A stretch of 64,000 nt of DNA from an uncultured Fulvivirga sp. (GTDB lineage: Bacteria; Bacteroidota; Bacteroidia; Cytophagales; Cyclobacteriaceae). The notes below the pieces were generated by a model. The model did no database searches. It was not told the origin of the DNA and worked only from the letters and a program-made list of their open reading frames with translations. Shown here in pieces: positions 54,901 to 63,279 of the stretch. The DNA lies in contig CANMSE010000002.1 in assembly GCA_947500555.1 (NCBI GenBank), forward strand, positions 62,001-126,000, in the 5' to 3' direction. Each line of letters begins with the position of its first letter. The first letter of the stretch is position 1. The position numbers and the translations under genes are program-made.

Positions 54901-57537
54901 TCCGTCCTGGTCAAGGGTAACTATGGGTAGTAAATTAGGTTCATTGGAATACAAAGCATCGTTCCAACCTTCTCCTTTAGGTATTTTAAGTCCTACATAG
55001 GATTGGTATGGTGAATATGGCATACTGAATCTATCTACACTAAAATCACCACCCTCTTCAAATGCTCTTATCTTGAAATTAGCAGATAGCATACCGGGTG
55101 CATTGTTCTTCACATTGAACTCGGTAGTAATAGTCGCTTTGCCTTGTTCATTTACTCTACCATCAAAAATATATTCGGTTTGAGAAGTGAAATTTTTCGT
55201 TGGGTCACTAAAAATATACTCCCTATAATCATCAAACGGACTTGATCCTTCTTTTAAAGTGACTTCAACATCCGCCTTTAGGTTTTTAGCTACCGCTCCA
55301 TGCAACCATTTTACTTCCAGTTCTCCTTGAGATACCACTCCGGTTTTTAAGACTTCATCATCAAAATCAATATTGATTTTTAGTCGGTTAGGCTTGACCG
55401 TTTCAATTTTTAACGTTTTAGTAAAAGATGCACCACCCACCTTTACTTTGGCCAGCCAGTTGCCTGTTGGTGATTCAGGTTTAGTAGCTGTTCGGAAATC
55501 ATATAATCCTTTTACCGAGTTGGTTTTTACTTTTCGTTCGAAAAGTTGATTTTCAGGTGTAAACAATTCGAAAACAATTGGATGATCATTTGGGATGAGG
55601 TCCAGTTTATCCTCTAACATAAATGACACATATAAGGAGTCACCCGGTCTCCAAACGCCTCTTTCTCCATAGATAAACCCTTTAAGTCCACTTTTTACTT
55701 CGCTACCGCCAACATCAAACATGCTAAGAGACAATGAAGACCCATCATCAAGACGTAGATAGCCTGTCTGGTTTCCTTGTTTAGCAACCAGGAGAAAGGG
55801 CTTACTATCTACAGTTATTTTGGCCATGCCCTGAGCATCTGTGATGCCAGTAGCTATTAGTTGATCCTGATAGTTTAAAATTTCTATGGCTACACCCTCT
55901 AAATTTTCTGTGGTTTTCAGGTCTGTTACTGCCACGAACACCTCTTTATTTTTACCTGCCTTGGCAATTATGCCTAAGTCAGAAGCGAGCACATTTCTGG
56001 TAACCTGATGGCGATTTCCCATATAGTAAGAAGGTGTGCAAGGGTTGTCCCGGTCATCGTAGTCATAACCATCATCATAGTAATAGTAGTCATCGTAATC
56101 GTCATAGTAATAGTCGCTAGGACCATCATATTGATCCATTTCAGGATCTTCGAGTAGAAAATCTATTTCATCATCCTGAGTACTGTTATCTTCCCCGCAA
56201 GGGAATAACGAATGGTTTTGATCAAAGCCGAGCGTCACTCTGTAAATAGACCCAGGACTGACATTGATAAGGCTGGAAAGATCCAGTGCATAGGTGTTCC
56301 AACTTCCGAAATCTACATTACCTAAAGCTTTAAGTGGTACTTCGTTTTTGTATACCAGCCGTCCAACACGCTTAAGTTGATTACGTCCATTCAGCTGGTT
56401 GGTCTGTAAAAACTGAGCTATGTTATCTTCAAATATTTTAACCACTTTGACATTTACGGCATTAAGGTTTACCGCCTTAAATGGAAATATGAGCCCATCA
56501 GTACCTGGTAAAATAACACCATCGCCTATAAGTGATATACTTGGTTTTTGATTAGAGAACTTTACTGGTTTGCTAAATGCTTCCTTAAGGCGGTATCCTG
56601 CAGAATTCTGCACGCCTAAGGCTACGGATATTTCAGTTGAAGTAGCAATTCTGGAAGAAGGGTAAGCTTTTACCGTATTTTCATCAACTACAATTCTTAA
56701 TGGAGTACCCGACTTCAAATAGATCAATCCATTTAAATCTTGTGATTCATCTAATGGGTCTGAGAAGAATAGGGTGATAAATTGCTCGGGTTGCTGTGTA
56801 ACCCGCATGCCAATTACTTTGAAATCGCCTAATGGAGGAATGTCTACTACGTATTCGCTTTTGGTTTCAGCCCCAATAGCTTCTCCATCCCATTCCAATA
56901 TGACCTGACTTGCTGTTTTACCTCTGGTTAAGCTATCTATAGTGAAGGAGTGATTCCTTCCATTTAATGCATGATCCCATTTTAGCGTCACTCGCTTTCC
57001 TCCTTGTGTAGCTTTGAGGGTTTTTTCTACATTTTCTTCAAAAGCAAAATCAGCCGTTATCAATTCTCCTCTCAATCGCTGCCAGCTGAGATCAGTTTTG
57101 TCATACGCTTCCAGTCCTTCAAAATTTACATTTATGTATTGGGGCCTGGTCTGAAATTGAAAGGTAAGTACCTCTAGTTTTTCAGGGACTTCAATGATCT
57201 CACCCAACTGAAACACAACTTCGAAAAGTTTGCCTGAAGGTAATATTTCTTCCGGGGTGAACTCAATGGCATTATTTGCTACCCAATGCGCGGTTCCTTG
57301 TATATCAGGTATAATCTCAAATGGATTATCTTCCAGTTCTTCACCAACCACCACCCCAGATACAGCTTCTCTAAACCTCACCTGTATAGTGCTTTCATTA
57401 GAAACAACACCCGAAGTGAAGGCAGCTACATAACCAGTAAAGGCCGGATCGACTTCAATAATATCGGTGGAAGGTTCATTCTTTCCACAGGCAGTCACTA
57501 ATAAGATAAGGGCAGCAAATAAGAGGCGATTCATCAT
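51964..57537 (-). CDS. bacterial alpha-2-macroglobulin lipoprotein
   Basis: This large periplasmic protease trap is expected to protect the cell from host or rival proteases. From the ATG at 57537 (ATGATG) it has 1,857 residues with a lipoprotein signal ending LVTAC; an upstream frame without a signal is less likely. The thioester motif HGCIEQ is intact, with cysteine about residue 1403, in the macroglobulin complement-type domain; MG2, bait-region and A2M family blocks precede it. Residues about 460-500 carry an unusual run rich in D and Y. Bacterial A2M with PBP1C is a well-known pair. Confidence 0.92.
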   Translation of the reverse strand: MMNRLLFAALILLVTACGKNEPSTDIIEVDPAFTGYVAAFTSGVVSNESTIQVRFREAVSGVVVGEELEDNPFEIIPDIQGTAHWVANNAIEFTPEEILPSGKLFEVVFQLGEIIEVPEKLEVLTFQFQTRPQYINVNFEGLEAYDKTDLSWQRLRGELITADFAFEENVEKTLKATQGGKRVTLKWDHALNGRNHSFTIDSLTRGKTASQVILEWDGEAIGAETKSEYVVDIPPLGDFKVIGMRVTQQPEQFITLFFSDPLDESQDLNGLIYLKSGTPLRIVVDENTVKAYPSSRIATSTEISVALGVQNSAGYRLKEAFSKPVKFSNQKPSISLIGDGVILPGTDGLIFPFKAVNLNAVNVKVVKIFEDNIAQFLQTNQLNGRNQLKRVGRLVYKNEVPLKALGNVDFGSWNTYALDLSSLINVSPGSIYRVTLGFDQNHSLFPCGEDNSTQDDEIDFLLEDPEMDQYDGPSDYYYDDYDDYYYYDDGYDYDDRDNPCTPSYYMGNRHQVTRNVLASDLGIIAKAGKNKEVFVAVTDLKTTENLEGVAIEILNYQDQLIATGITDAQGMAKITVDSKPFLLVAKQGNQTGYLRLDDGSSLSLSMFDVGGSEVKSGLKGFIYGERGVWRPGDSLYVSFMLEDKLDLIPNDHPIVFELFTPENQLFERKVKTNSVKGLYDFRTATKPESPTGNWLAKVKVGGASFTKTLKIETVKPNRLKINIDFDDEVLKTGVVSQGELEVKWLHGAVAKNLKADVEVTLKEGSSPFDDYREYIFSDPTKNFTSQTEYIFDGRVNEQGKATITTEFNVKNNAPGMLSANFKIRAFEEGGDFSVDRFSMPYSPYQSYVGLKIPKGEGWNDALYSNEPNLLPIVTLDQDGKPVSRDRLKIEVYEIGWRWWWQRNEREDLASYIRNRSTNLMKTDYVSTSTSGKATYELNFGENTWGRKLIVVTDPVSGHRTGKIFYTTYRGWWSTGQDGPGGAEMLTFKTNKDKYAIGEKIEITLPSNEQGKALVSLESGSEVVDAFWVESNKDNQGIFSFEATADMVPNVFVHIAYIQPHKVTSNDLPIRMYGVQSVGIENAATHLNPVIKMPDVLEPEGSFSVEVSEKDGLGMAYTVAIVDEGLLDLTRFKTPNPWNYFFAREALGVKTWDMYKYVVGAMSGEMAGLLALGGDEEASASESGKKANRFKAVVEYAGPFYLEPGERAKHKFSMPNYVGSVRTMVVAGGGVAYGKAEKATPVKKPLMVLTTLPRVIGPGETVKVPVTVFAMDKKVKKVKAVIQANELFDIKGSDSQNIQFTEEGDKVIYFELTAKEEIGIGKVEVVVSGHGERASHEVEMDVRLANPPLTKFEEMAIEPGQTWSATYAPLGVTGTNAATLEVSSLPPLNLEDRLEYLIRYPHGCIEQTTSAAFPQLHLDKVLDLSQERKVNIENNIRRAIEKIRDFQLTDGGLSYWPGYYDNYNAWGTNYAGHFMLEAEAEGYTLPIGFKRNWIKFQTSRANNWSNNSGDYRGWYRSNQLTQAYRLYTLALAGKPALGAMNRLRGISNLTSAARWRLAAAYLLAGRKSIAEELIKDATLKSAAYREMSYTYGSATRDHAMILETLILLEDKVRAKTILDELVDALGSRRWYSTQTTAYSLLAISKFMGDKDGEPFSYSYMINGNRSESNKPDKPIAQHELSFSNDNKVEVTNKSGQTIFARVTNTGVPLTSDQLDQENDLAMRVTYLNMSGQPIDVSKLEQGSDFMAEVTVRHPGVRYRYDEMALTQIFPSGWEIRNLRMDLSTNINLGDAPEYQDIRDDRVLTYFDLRTGASKTFRVVLNAAYLGRFYLPSTHCGAMYDDDISAYKAGRWVEVVAGD

Positions 57538-57657
57538 AGATTTGACTTGAAATTTTAGAAGAATACAAGTTACGATGAATCTTTTCGGAGTCAATAATAA
57601 CCTATGACTTTTATAGAATAAAATTATTTTCGCAACGAGATAAACAATACTTTACTA

Positions 57658-57728
57658 GTCATGCTGAGGTATGAGATACCGGATAAATAAAGATTCTGAA
57701 AAAGTAAATCTTTATTTTCCGGCATGAC
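57658..57728. repeat. nested palindrome downstream of the YjbR-like gene
   Basis: GTCATGC (57658-57664) pairs with GCATGAC (57722-57728), and CCGGATAAATAAAGATT pairs with AATCTTTATTTTCCGG inside with one bulge. It lies between alpha-2-macroglobulin and the YjbR-like gene and may act as a terminator for the latter or be a dispersed repeat. Confidence 0.6.
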
Positions 57729-57758
57729 ATTCAAAGCTTATTGGGAACTACAATTGGT

Positions 57759-58118
57759 TTAAGAAGATAGTCGGCTCAACTCCTCTTTCACTTTTTTCGG
57801 CAGGCTGGCCACGATCAATTCATAAGAATGATCAATCAGCTCTTTGGTAAGATTATCGGGAATAGTTCCGTCCATATAAACTGAGTTCCATAGCGCTTTA
57901 TTCATATGATACCCAGGTTTGATGCTATCGTACTGTTCTCTCAATTCAACGGCTCTTTCAGGATCACATTTCAGATTGATGAAGGTAAAAAGGTCGACAT
58001 CACAAAGAGCGAACATCTTATTCATTACTTTGAATACTAGCGTCTTATTGTCAAAAGGGAAACCTTCAGTCACGCCAGGTTTCGCCATACAATACTCGCG
58101 GTAGAATTCTATATCCAT
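57759..58118 (-). CDS. MmcQ/YjbR family protein
   Basis: The protein has 119 residues with the CyaY-like fold of YjbR/MmcQ proteins. Family features are the N-terminal YREYCMAKPGVTEGFPFD block, FALCDVD, the LKCDPERAVELREQY stretch and GYHMNKALWNSVYMDG. These proteins bind DNA in some assays, but their role is unsettled. Its start overlaps the stop of the small membrane protein upstream by one base (TAATG), so they are likely cotranscribed from ispG onwards. Confidence 0.88.
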   Translation of the reverse strand: MDIEFYREYCMAKPGVTEGFPFDNKTLVFKVMNKMFALCDVDLFTFINLKCDPERAVELREQYDSIKPGYHMNKALWNSVYMDGTIPDNLTKELIDHSYELIVASLPKKVKEELSRLSS

Positions 58119-58324
58119 TAGAACAATCGCTTGGCAATGAGGTAAATAATCCCAAGCAGAAACACTGTCATGGAAATCTTATTGATAACATGCATAGAGC
58201 GAATACTAAAGTTGGTAGGTCGATTCGGGTCTTTTTTTCTAAAAAAATAGCCTGCCACCTCTCCAAGTTGAAAGTACTCTTTTATCGTATTTTTATCAGA
58301 TGATTTTTGCTCTTTATTTTCCAT
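58118..58324 (-). CDS. small membrane protein (DUF6728-like)
   Basis: The product has 68 residues from the ATG at 58324 (a TTG three codons upstream also opens). A soluble basic N terminus (EYFQLGEVAGYFFRKKDPN) precedes one membrane helix near the C terminus (ISMTVFLLGIIYLIAK). It resembles small proteins seen in this position in Cytophagales; I am not certain of the family number. It lies 10 bases downstream of ispG and overlaps the YjbR-like gene. Confidence 0.6.
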   Translation of the reverse strand: MENKEQKSSDKNTIKEYFQLGEVAGYFFRKKDPNRPTNFSIRSMHVINKISMTVFLLGIIYLIAKRLF

Positions 58325-58334
58325 TGCAATCAAT

Positions 58335-60323
58335 TTAATCTGTTACTTCAGGCTCAATCCAGTTACCGCCTTCTTTGATTATTTCAATCAGTTCATCCAC
58401 CGCATTATCGGAGGGAACACCTCGTTTAACTACTTCCTGACCTTTATAAAGTGTAATTTTTCCCTTTCCACTTCCAACGTAACCGTAATCGGCATCTGCC
58501 ATTTCTCCAGGGCCATTTACAATACAGCCCATAATTCCAATTTTCACTCCCTTTAAATGATCGGTACGTTTTCGGATCATGGCTGTTGTTTCCTGTAAAT
58601 CAAATAACGTTCTTCCACATGATGGGCATGAGATATATTCCGTCTTGGTCATCCGCGTTCTCGCAGCTTGCAGTATGCCGAATGCAGTAGAATTATACGT
58701 TTTGATCAAATCCATCAATTCATCCTTCGACTTGTCCAATGCAGTATGTTCTGCAGATAGCATGACCCCATCTCCAAGGCCATCAATCAATAATCCTCCT
58801 ACATCAGTAGCCGAATAGATTTGTAATTCATCATCTGAGATATCCTTATAGGCTCTTTTGACAACTACTGGTAATTCAATTCCAGTTTCGATTAGTTTAA
58901 AAAATGCTCTTCGCAATTCAGGCATAGCATGCTCGTTTTCAGATGATAGCATCAAAACAAACTTGTTTTCATCTATGAGTTTATCTACCAAAGTTGAATC
59001 GAGATCGTTAAGTGTTAACGCTAAAAAGTTTAGATCAGGATGTCGATCGTTTGAATCTAAATATTGTTGCTTATTGAAAAGTGGAAGCTTATTTAAATCG
59101 GGTTTTACATCTTGCCAACCTTTATAATCGATTATTTCCTTTAACCCATTAGGTAGCATAAAATCAATCGGCTGCTGACCACTGTATATAAAATCAGCAC
59201 CCAAATCATTCATTTTCCATTTATCCAGTTCGGGTAAATAAAAATGACCAATAGATTTTAAATCTTTGTAATCAGTAATGTCAGCCCTGCTCAGGTCGGC
59301 AATAACACGTGGCACATTGGAGTCTCCAAAATTTGCCACTTCAATGGTTTTTCTTCTGTGATAGGCGAAGGGGTCAATCGGGGATTCATCAATGGATGCT
59401 ATTTGGTTATGGTCATTTCTACCCACATATCGATCTACCAATGTTCTAGCCACAGGAGCTTCAAACTCGGGTTCTTCTGTTAAGGACACCCTTACTGTAT
59501 CACCCAAACCATCTTCTAGTAGTGTACCTATACCTACCGCACTTTTTATTCTTCCATCCTCGCCATCACCTGCTTCAGTTACTCCGAGGTGCAATGGATA
59601 AGGCTGAAGTCCTTCTTCATCTAATTTATTCACCAATAACCGATAAGCCTGAACCATTACCTGAGTATTTGAGGCTTTCATGGAAAGTACTACGTCATAA
59701 TAATTCAAGTCTTCACAAATACGTAAAAACTCCAGGGCAGATTCTACCATCCCAATAGGTGTATCGCCATACCGGCTTAAAATTCTGTCAGAAAGAGAGC
59801 CATGATTGGTACCAATACGCATTGCCGTACCATGCTCTTTACAAATCTCAACCAACGGAGTGAACTTCTGTCGGATTCGTTCTAGTTCAGCATTGTAGGA
59901 CTCATCGGTATATTCTATTTCTTCAAAACGCTTTTTATCTGCGTAGTTTCCAGGATTAACACGTACCTTCTCGACTATTTTAGCTGCGAGCTCAGCTGCA
60001 TTAGGGGTGAAATGTATATCTGCAATAAGTGGCACATTACAGCCCCTCTTTCTCAATTCCTTTTTTATCTCTTCTAAGTTCTGAGCTTCTTTGATGCTGG
60101 GTGCAGTTATTCGTACATATTCGCATCCCGATTCTACCATTCTTAACACCTGCTCTACAGAGCCCATGGTATCCATAGTATCCACTGTAGTCATAGATTG
60201 CACTCTAATTGGATTATCACCACCAAGCGGAATATCACCGATATAAACTTCACGGGTTTTACGCCTTGAGTAATGTGTAAGGCTGTTACAGTACTGTTTA
60301 GTATTTATGACTTGTGTGCTCAA
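58335..60323 (-). CDS. ispG: 4-hydroxy-3-methylbut-2-en-1-yl diphosphate synthase, long form
   Basis: IspG (GcpE) is an iron-sulfur enzyme of the MEP isoprenoid pathway. It has 662 residues; the usual bacterial protein is about 370. The extra central domain of about 250 residues (after ATP/TIM-barrel repeats; roughly residues 300-560) is the A* insertion known from plants, Chlamydia and Bacteroidota. The 4Fe-4S cysteines are in SCPSCGRTLFD and GCIVNGPGE near the end. The start is a TTG at 60323: there is no in-frame ATG before the upstream stop, and no early internal methionine. A TATCTTTA promoter-like box lies 22-29 bases upstream. Confidence 0.95.
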   Translation of the reverse strand: MSTQVINTKQYCNSLTHYSRRKTREVYIGDIPLGGDNPIRVQSMTTVDTMDTMGSVEQVLRMVESGCEYVRITAPSIKEAQNLEEIKKELRKRGCNVPLIADIHFTPNAAELAAKIVEKVRVNPGNYADKKRFEEIEYTDESYNAELERIRQKFTPLVEICKEHGTAMRIGTNHGSLSDRILSRYGDTPIGMVESALEFLRICEDLNYYDVVLSMKASNTQVMVQAYRLLVNKLDEEGLQPYPLHLGVTEAGDGEDGRIKSAVGIGTLLEDGLGDTVRVSLTEEPEFEAPVARTLVDRYVGRNDHNQIASIDESPIDPFAYHRRKTIEVANFGDSNVPRVIADLSRADITDYKDLKSIGHFYLPELDKWKMNDLGADFIYSGQQPIDFMLPNGLKEIIDYKGWQDVKPDLNKLPLFNKQQYLDSNDRHPDLNFLALTLNDLDSTLVDKLIDENKFVLMLSSENEHAMPELRRAFFKLIETGIELPVVVKRAYKDISDDELQIYSATDVGGLLIDGLGDGVMLSAEHTALDKSKDELMDLIKTYNSTAFGILQAARTRMTKTEYISCPSCGRTLFDLQETTAMIRKRTDHLKGVKIGIMGCIVNGPGEMADADYGYVGSGKGKITLYKGQEVVKRGVPSDNAVDELIEIIKEGGNWIEPEVTD

Positions 60324-60344
60324 TTCAACTTAAATTTTGAGTTG

Positions 60345-60352
60345 TAAAGATA
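60345..60352 (-). promoter_or_regulatory. weak candidate promoter -7 element for ispG
   Basis: On the minus strand TATCTTTA, followed by CAAC, is one mismatch from TAnnTTTG, at a distance from the TTG start that matches other genes in this window. No TTG at -33. Confidence 0.35.
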
Positions 60353-60387
60353 ACCTAAAACTGGGCTTAAAGTTCATTTGGAATTTT

Positions 60388-61092
60388 CTAAATGTCACCT
60401 AATTGTGGCCGCATAACGATCTCTTCGACAACAGTGCGATCTGACATCTCATAGGCATTAAACAAAGCATCTGCCACATCACTTGCTTTCATAAATCTTT
60501 CTTCAGGAAGATCAACTCCTTCCCAGCTTGCAGACATTGTTGCTCCAGGCATAATGGAGGTCACCCGAACGCCATTTTCTTTCATTTCCTCTCTCAACAC
60601 TTTGCTAAAGCCTAACATAGCAAACTTGGAAATGCAATAAGATCCACCATTCTCATAAGGCATAAATGAAGCGGTTGAGCAAATGTTAAAAACATGACCT
60701 TTTCTATTTTCCTTCATACCCGGTATTATCTGTCTGGTCAAATGATAGGCACTGTAAAGATTCGTGTCAATCATCTTTTCTAAAACACCATCCTCTTCCA
60801 TGTGCAACTGACCGGGAATAAATACGCCAGCGTTATTTACCAATATTAAGATCTTGGAAGCCTGTTTTAACGCTGTTGTACCAAACTTAAGTACCTCTTC
60901 ATTTTTACTCATATCCACCTTATGAACATGAACCTGCACTTGATGCAAAGACTCAATTGATGTCTTTAAAGACTCTAAATCATCTGAATTTCTACTACAG
61001 GTTATGATATCAAAACCGTTTTCTGCCAATTTTTCTATAATTGCTTTTCCTATACCTTTTGTACCTCCTGAAACTATAGCTGTCTTACTCAT
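60388..61092 (-). CDS. short-chain dehydrogenase/reductase
   Basis: The protein has 234 residues, a classical SDR. The NAD(P)-binding motif is SGGTKGIGKAI and NNAG is at about residue 88. Catalytic residues are serine in CSTASF and Y-x-x-x-K in SYCISKFA. A basic residue after the first strand (CSRN) slightly favours NADP. It resembles proteins annotated 3-oxoacyl-ACP reductase, but lacks specific evidence, so no symbol is given. It is divergent from mlaE across 89 bases. Confidence 0.88.
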   Translation of the reverse strand: MSKTAIVSGGTKGIGKAIIEKLAENGFDIITCSRNSDDLESLKTSIESLHQVQVHVHKVDMSKNEEVLKFGTTALKQASKILILVNNAGVFIPGQLHMEEDGVLEKMIDTNLYSAYHLTRQIIPGMKENRKGHVFNICSTASFMPYENGGSYCISKFAMLGFSKVLREEMKENGVRVTSIMPGATMSASWEGVDLPEERFMKASDVADALFNAYEMSDRTVVEEIVMRPQLGDI

Positions 61093-61181
61093 TTTTTAGC
61101 TTATTTATTAAAACGATTTATCATAAAATTCATTTATCTTTCCGAGAACTGCTGAATAAGTGGTTAAATTAAGTCATTTGG

Positions 61182-61910
61182 ATGGAAACACTGGGTAAGT
61201 ACTTCTTATTTTTAGGTAAGCTTTTTATTAACAGGGAAACCTTTGCGACCTATTTCAGGCTTACTATGGAGGAGGCAATACAGATAGGGATCAATTCTAT
61301 TTTCCTTGTTTCCCTGGTCTCTTTTTTCATGGGAGCTGTAACCACCATCCAAACAGCATATAACCTTATAAGCCCGCTAATCCCAGATTATGTCATATCA
61401 TTGGTGGTCAGAGATATGACTATCCTCGAGCTTGCTCCAACTATCATAGGTGTTATCTATGCTGGTAAGGTAGGCTCAAGTATGGCAAGTGGGCTGGGTA
61501 CTATGAGAATTTCAGAACAGATTGATGCCCTTGAAGTAATGGGAATTAATTCAGCCAGTTATCTTGTTTTACCAAAGATCTTAGGGTCACTTTTAACGTA
61601 CCCCATGCTTGTTATTCTGTCTGGCCTGCTTAATATTCTTGGAGGCTACCTTGCTGGCACCCTAACGGGTGTAATTACTCCATTTGAGTATATCTATGGT
61701 ATCCGCTATGAGTTTAATGACTATACAGTAACGTTCGCTTTAATAAAAGCATTTGTATTTGCTTTTTTAGTATCGTCTATTTCATCCTTCAAAGGTTACT
61801 ACACCACCGGTGGATCTCTTGAAGTTGGTAAGGCCAGTACTGCAGCAGTAACTCAAAGTGTAATAGCCATATTGTTAGCCGATTATCTTCTTGCTCAACT
61901 GTTGTTATAA
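61182..61910 (+). CDS. mlaE: MlaE-family phospholipid transport permease
   Basis: The protein has 242 residues with about five membrane helices, the permease of the Mla-type ABC system that moves phospholipids between outer and inner membranes. Recognised stretches are FMGAVTTIQTAYNL, the coupling-helix region APTIIGVIYAGKVGSSMASGLGTMRISEQIDAL and VTLALIK-like FALIKAF. The TAATG overlap with mlaF shows cotranslation. The MCE-domain partner MlaD is not downstream here. Confidence 0.93.
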   Translation: METLGKYFLFLGKLFINRETFATYFRLTMEEAIQIGINSIFLVSLVSFFMGAVTTIQTAYNLISPLIPDYVISLVVRDMTILELAPTIIGVIYAGKVGSSMASGLGTMRISEQIDALEVMGINSASYLVLPKILGSLLTYPMLVILSGLLNILGGYLAGTLTGVITPFEYIYGIRYEFNDYTVTFALIKAFVFAFLVSSISSFKGYYTTGGSLEVGKASTAAVTQSVIAILLADYLLAQLLL

Positions 61911-62656
61911 TGATTAGAATAGAAAACATCAAGAAGTCATTCAGCGGCAAAGAAGTACTTAAAGGTATTGATGGTGTTTTTGAGCCTGGTAAACCCAATC
62001 TTATTATAGGAGCTAGCGGTACAGGTAAGAGTGTACTATTAAAGTGTATCGTGGGACTTATTCAGCCAGATGAAGGGTCTATTTATTACAACGACACTGA
62101 GTTTACAAATGCGTCCAGGGATGATAAAACTGACATTAGGCGTCAAATAGGTATGCTTTTTCAAGGAGGGGCACTTTTCGATTCCAAGACAGTGGAACAG
62201 AATGTAATGTTTCCATTGGATATCTTAACCAAGATGCCACTAGATGAAAAGCTAGATAGGGTTAACTTTTGTTTAGAACGTGTAGGTTTATCTGACCAAA
62301 ATAAAAAACTGCCTTCAGAAATAAGCGGGGGAATGCAAAAGCGAGTTGGAATTGCACGAGCAATTGTCAATAACTCTAAGTTCTTATTTTGTGATGAACC
62401 GAACTCAGGACTTGATCCATTGACTTCAATCACTATTGATGATCTTATCATGGAGATTACTGAGGAGTATAATATCACCACTGTGGTTGTAACTCATGAT
62501 ATGAATTCTCTGTTGGGTATAGGTGAGAACATTATGTTCCTTCACAAAGGACTTAAGTTGTGGGAAGGTCATAAAGATGATATTACTCAATCCGGAGTCA
62601 AAGAATTTGAAGACTTCGTATTTGCCAGCAAAGTCATGGCGAAGTTGAGGAAATAG
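61910..62656 (+). CDS. mlaF: MlaF-family ABC transporter ATPase
   Basis: The protein has 248 residues. Walker A is IGASGTGKSVLLK, the signature is ISGGMQKRVGIARA, Walker B is FLFCDEPNSGLDP and the switch histidine is in VTHDMNS. The FQGGALFDSKTVEQN Q-loop region is specific for the Mla/Mce ATPases. It powers the mlaE permease encoded immediately upstream. It is convergent with the toxin-antitoxin pair. Confidence 0.94.
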   Translation: MIRIENIKKSFSGKEVLKGIDGVFEPGKPNLIIGASGTGKSVLLKCIVGLIQPDEGSIYYNDTEFTNASRDDKTDIRRQIGMLFQGGALFDSKTVEQNVMFPLDILTKMPLDEKLDRVNFCLERVGLSDQNKKLPSEISGGMQKRVGIARAIVNNSKFLFCDEPNSGLDPLTSITIDDLIMEITEEYNITTVVVTHDMNSLLGIGENIMFLHKGLKLWEGHKDDITQSGVKEFEDFVFASKVMAKLRK

Positions 62657-62687
62657 TAAACTGATACTGCGTTTGCAGACTTTCTGG

Positions 62688-62993
62688 TTATCCTTTCATT
62701 TTTTCAGGGTCTTGGCGGGTATCAAAAAAGTCCGTTACATAGATATATTCTCCTTCTATTCGATAAATGATTTTAAAGTATCCTTCTATTAATCTTCGAT
62801 GGTATTTATTCAAATGCTCCAGATATTCTTCTAACTGACCACTTTTGGGGTGAGATAACAAACTATCTGCTCTGTCTAACAGCTTAGTTCTGAGTTCAAT
62901 CACTTTTTCTAAAGGCATACCCTGTTTTTCCATCAAAAACTGTAGCGATTCATTCAGACTTTCATGAGATTGGTCGGTATAAATTACCGTCAT
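62688..62993 (-). CDS. RelE/ParE-family toxin
   Basis: The protein has 101 residues. The ParE-like core is seen in the RRLIEGYFKIIYRIEGEYIYVTDFFDTRQDP run, with alternating beta strands and a final R-x-D-P typical of the family. ParE-like toxins act on gyrase; RelE-like ones cut mRNA at the ribosome. The sequence is nearer the ParE pattern, without RelE's catalytic set. It starts 4 bases inside the end of the antitoxin gene, the usual order. Confidence 0.85.
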   Translation of the reverse strand: MTVIYTDQSHESLNESLQFLMEKQGMPLEKVIELRTKLLDRADSLLSHPKSGQLEEYLEHLNKYHRRLIEGYFKIIYRIEGEYIYVTDFFDTRQDPEKMKG

Positions 62994-63217
62994 AATCCTA
63001 ATCTACCGTCAAGTCTTTTTTCAAACTCCTCTCTTGTATAAACATTGCCTTTCTTAATATCCTTTTCAGATTGCAAAGCTCTGGAAGTAAGTTTTTCTTT
63101 TAAAACAGGATCTAAGCTGGATTTTTGCAACAGAGTTCTAATCGCCTCTAATATATTTAGATCTTTTTCCTGATCTATCAACAACCTTAATTCTTGTTTT
63201 ATGTTTGTTGCTTTCAT
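62990..63217 (-). CDS. antitoxin partner of the ParE-like toxin
   Basis: The protein has 75 residues, helical and charged. The stretch SRALQSEKDIKKGNVYTREEFEKRL near the C terminus is typical of the toxin-binding part of small Bacteroidota antitoxins of this kind. The N terminus is a short helical dimer region rather than a clear ribbon-helix-helix. The 4-base overlap with the toxin supports a cotranslated toxin-antitoxin pair. Confidence 0.8.
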   Translation of the reverse strand: MKATNIKQELRLLIDQEKDLNILEAIRTLLQKSSLDPVLKEKLTSRALQSEKDIKKGNVYTREEFEKRLDGRLGL

Positions 63218-63279
63218 GATTTAATAAAAATAACAATTTATTTGATTGATTCAGTTTTTCACAAATCAACTACTTTAAA

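Noticed and set aside
60388..61092. fabG assignment for the SDR
   Set aside because: It has general SDR motifs only and is not in a fatty-acid operon; it cannot be told from other SDRs by sequence reading.
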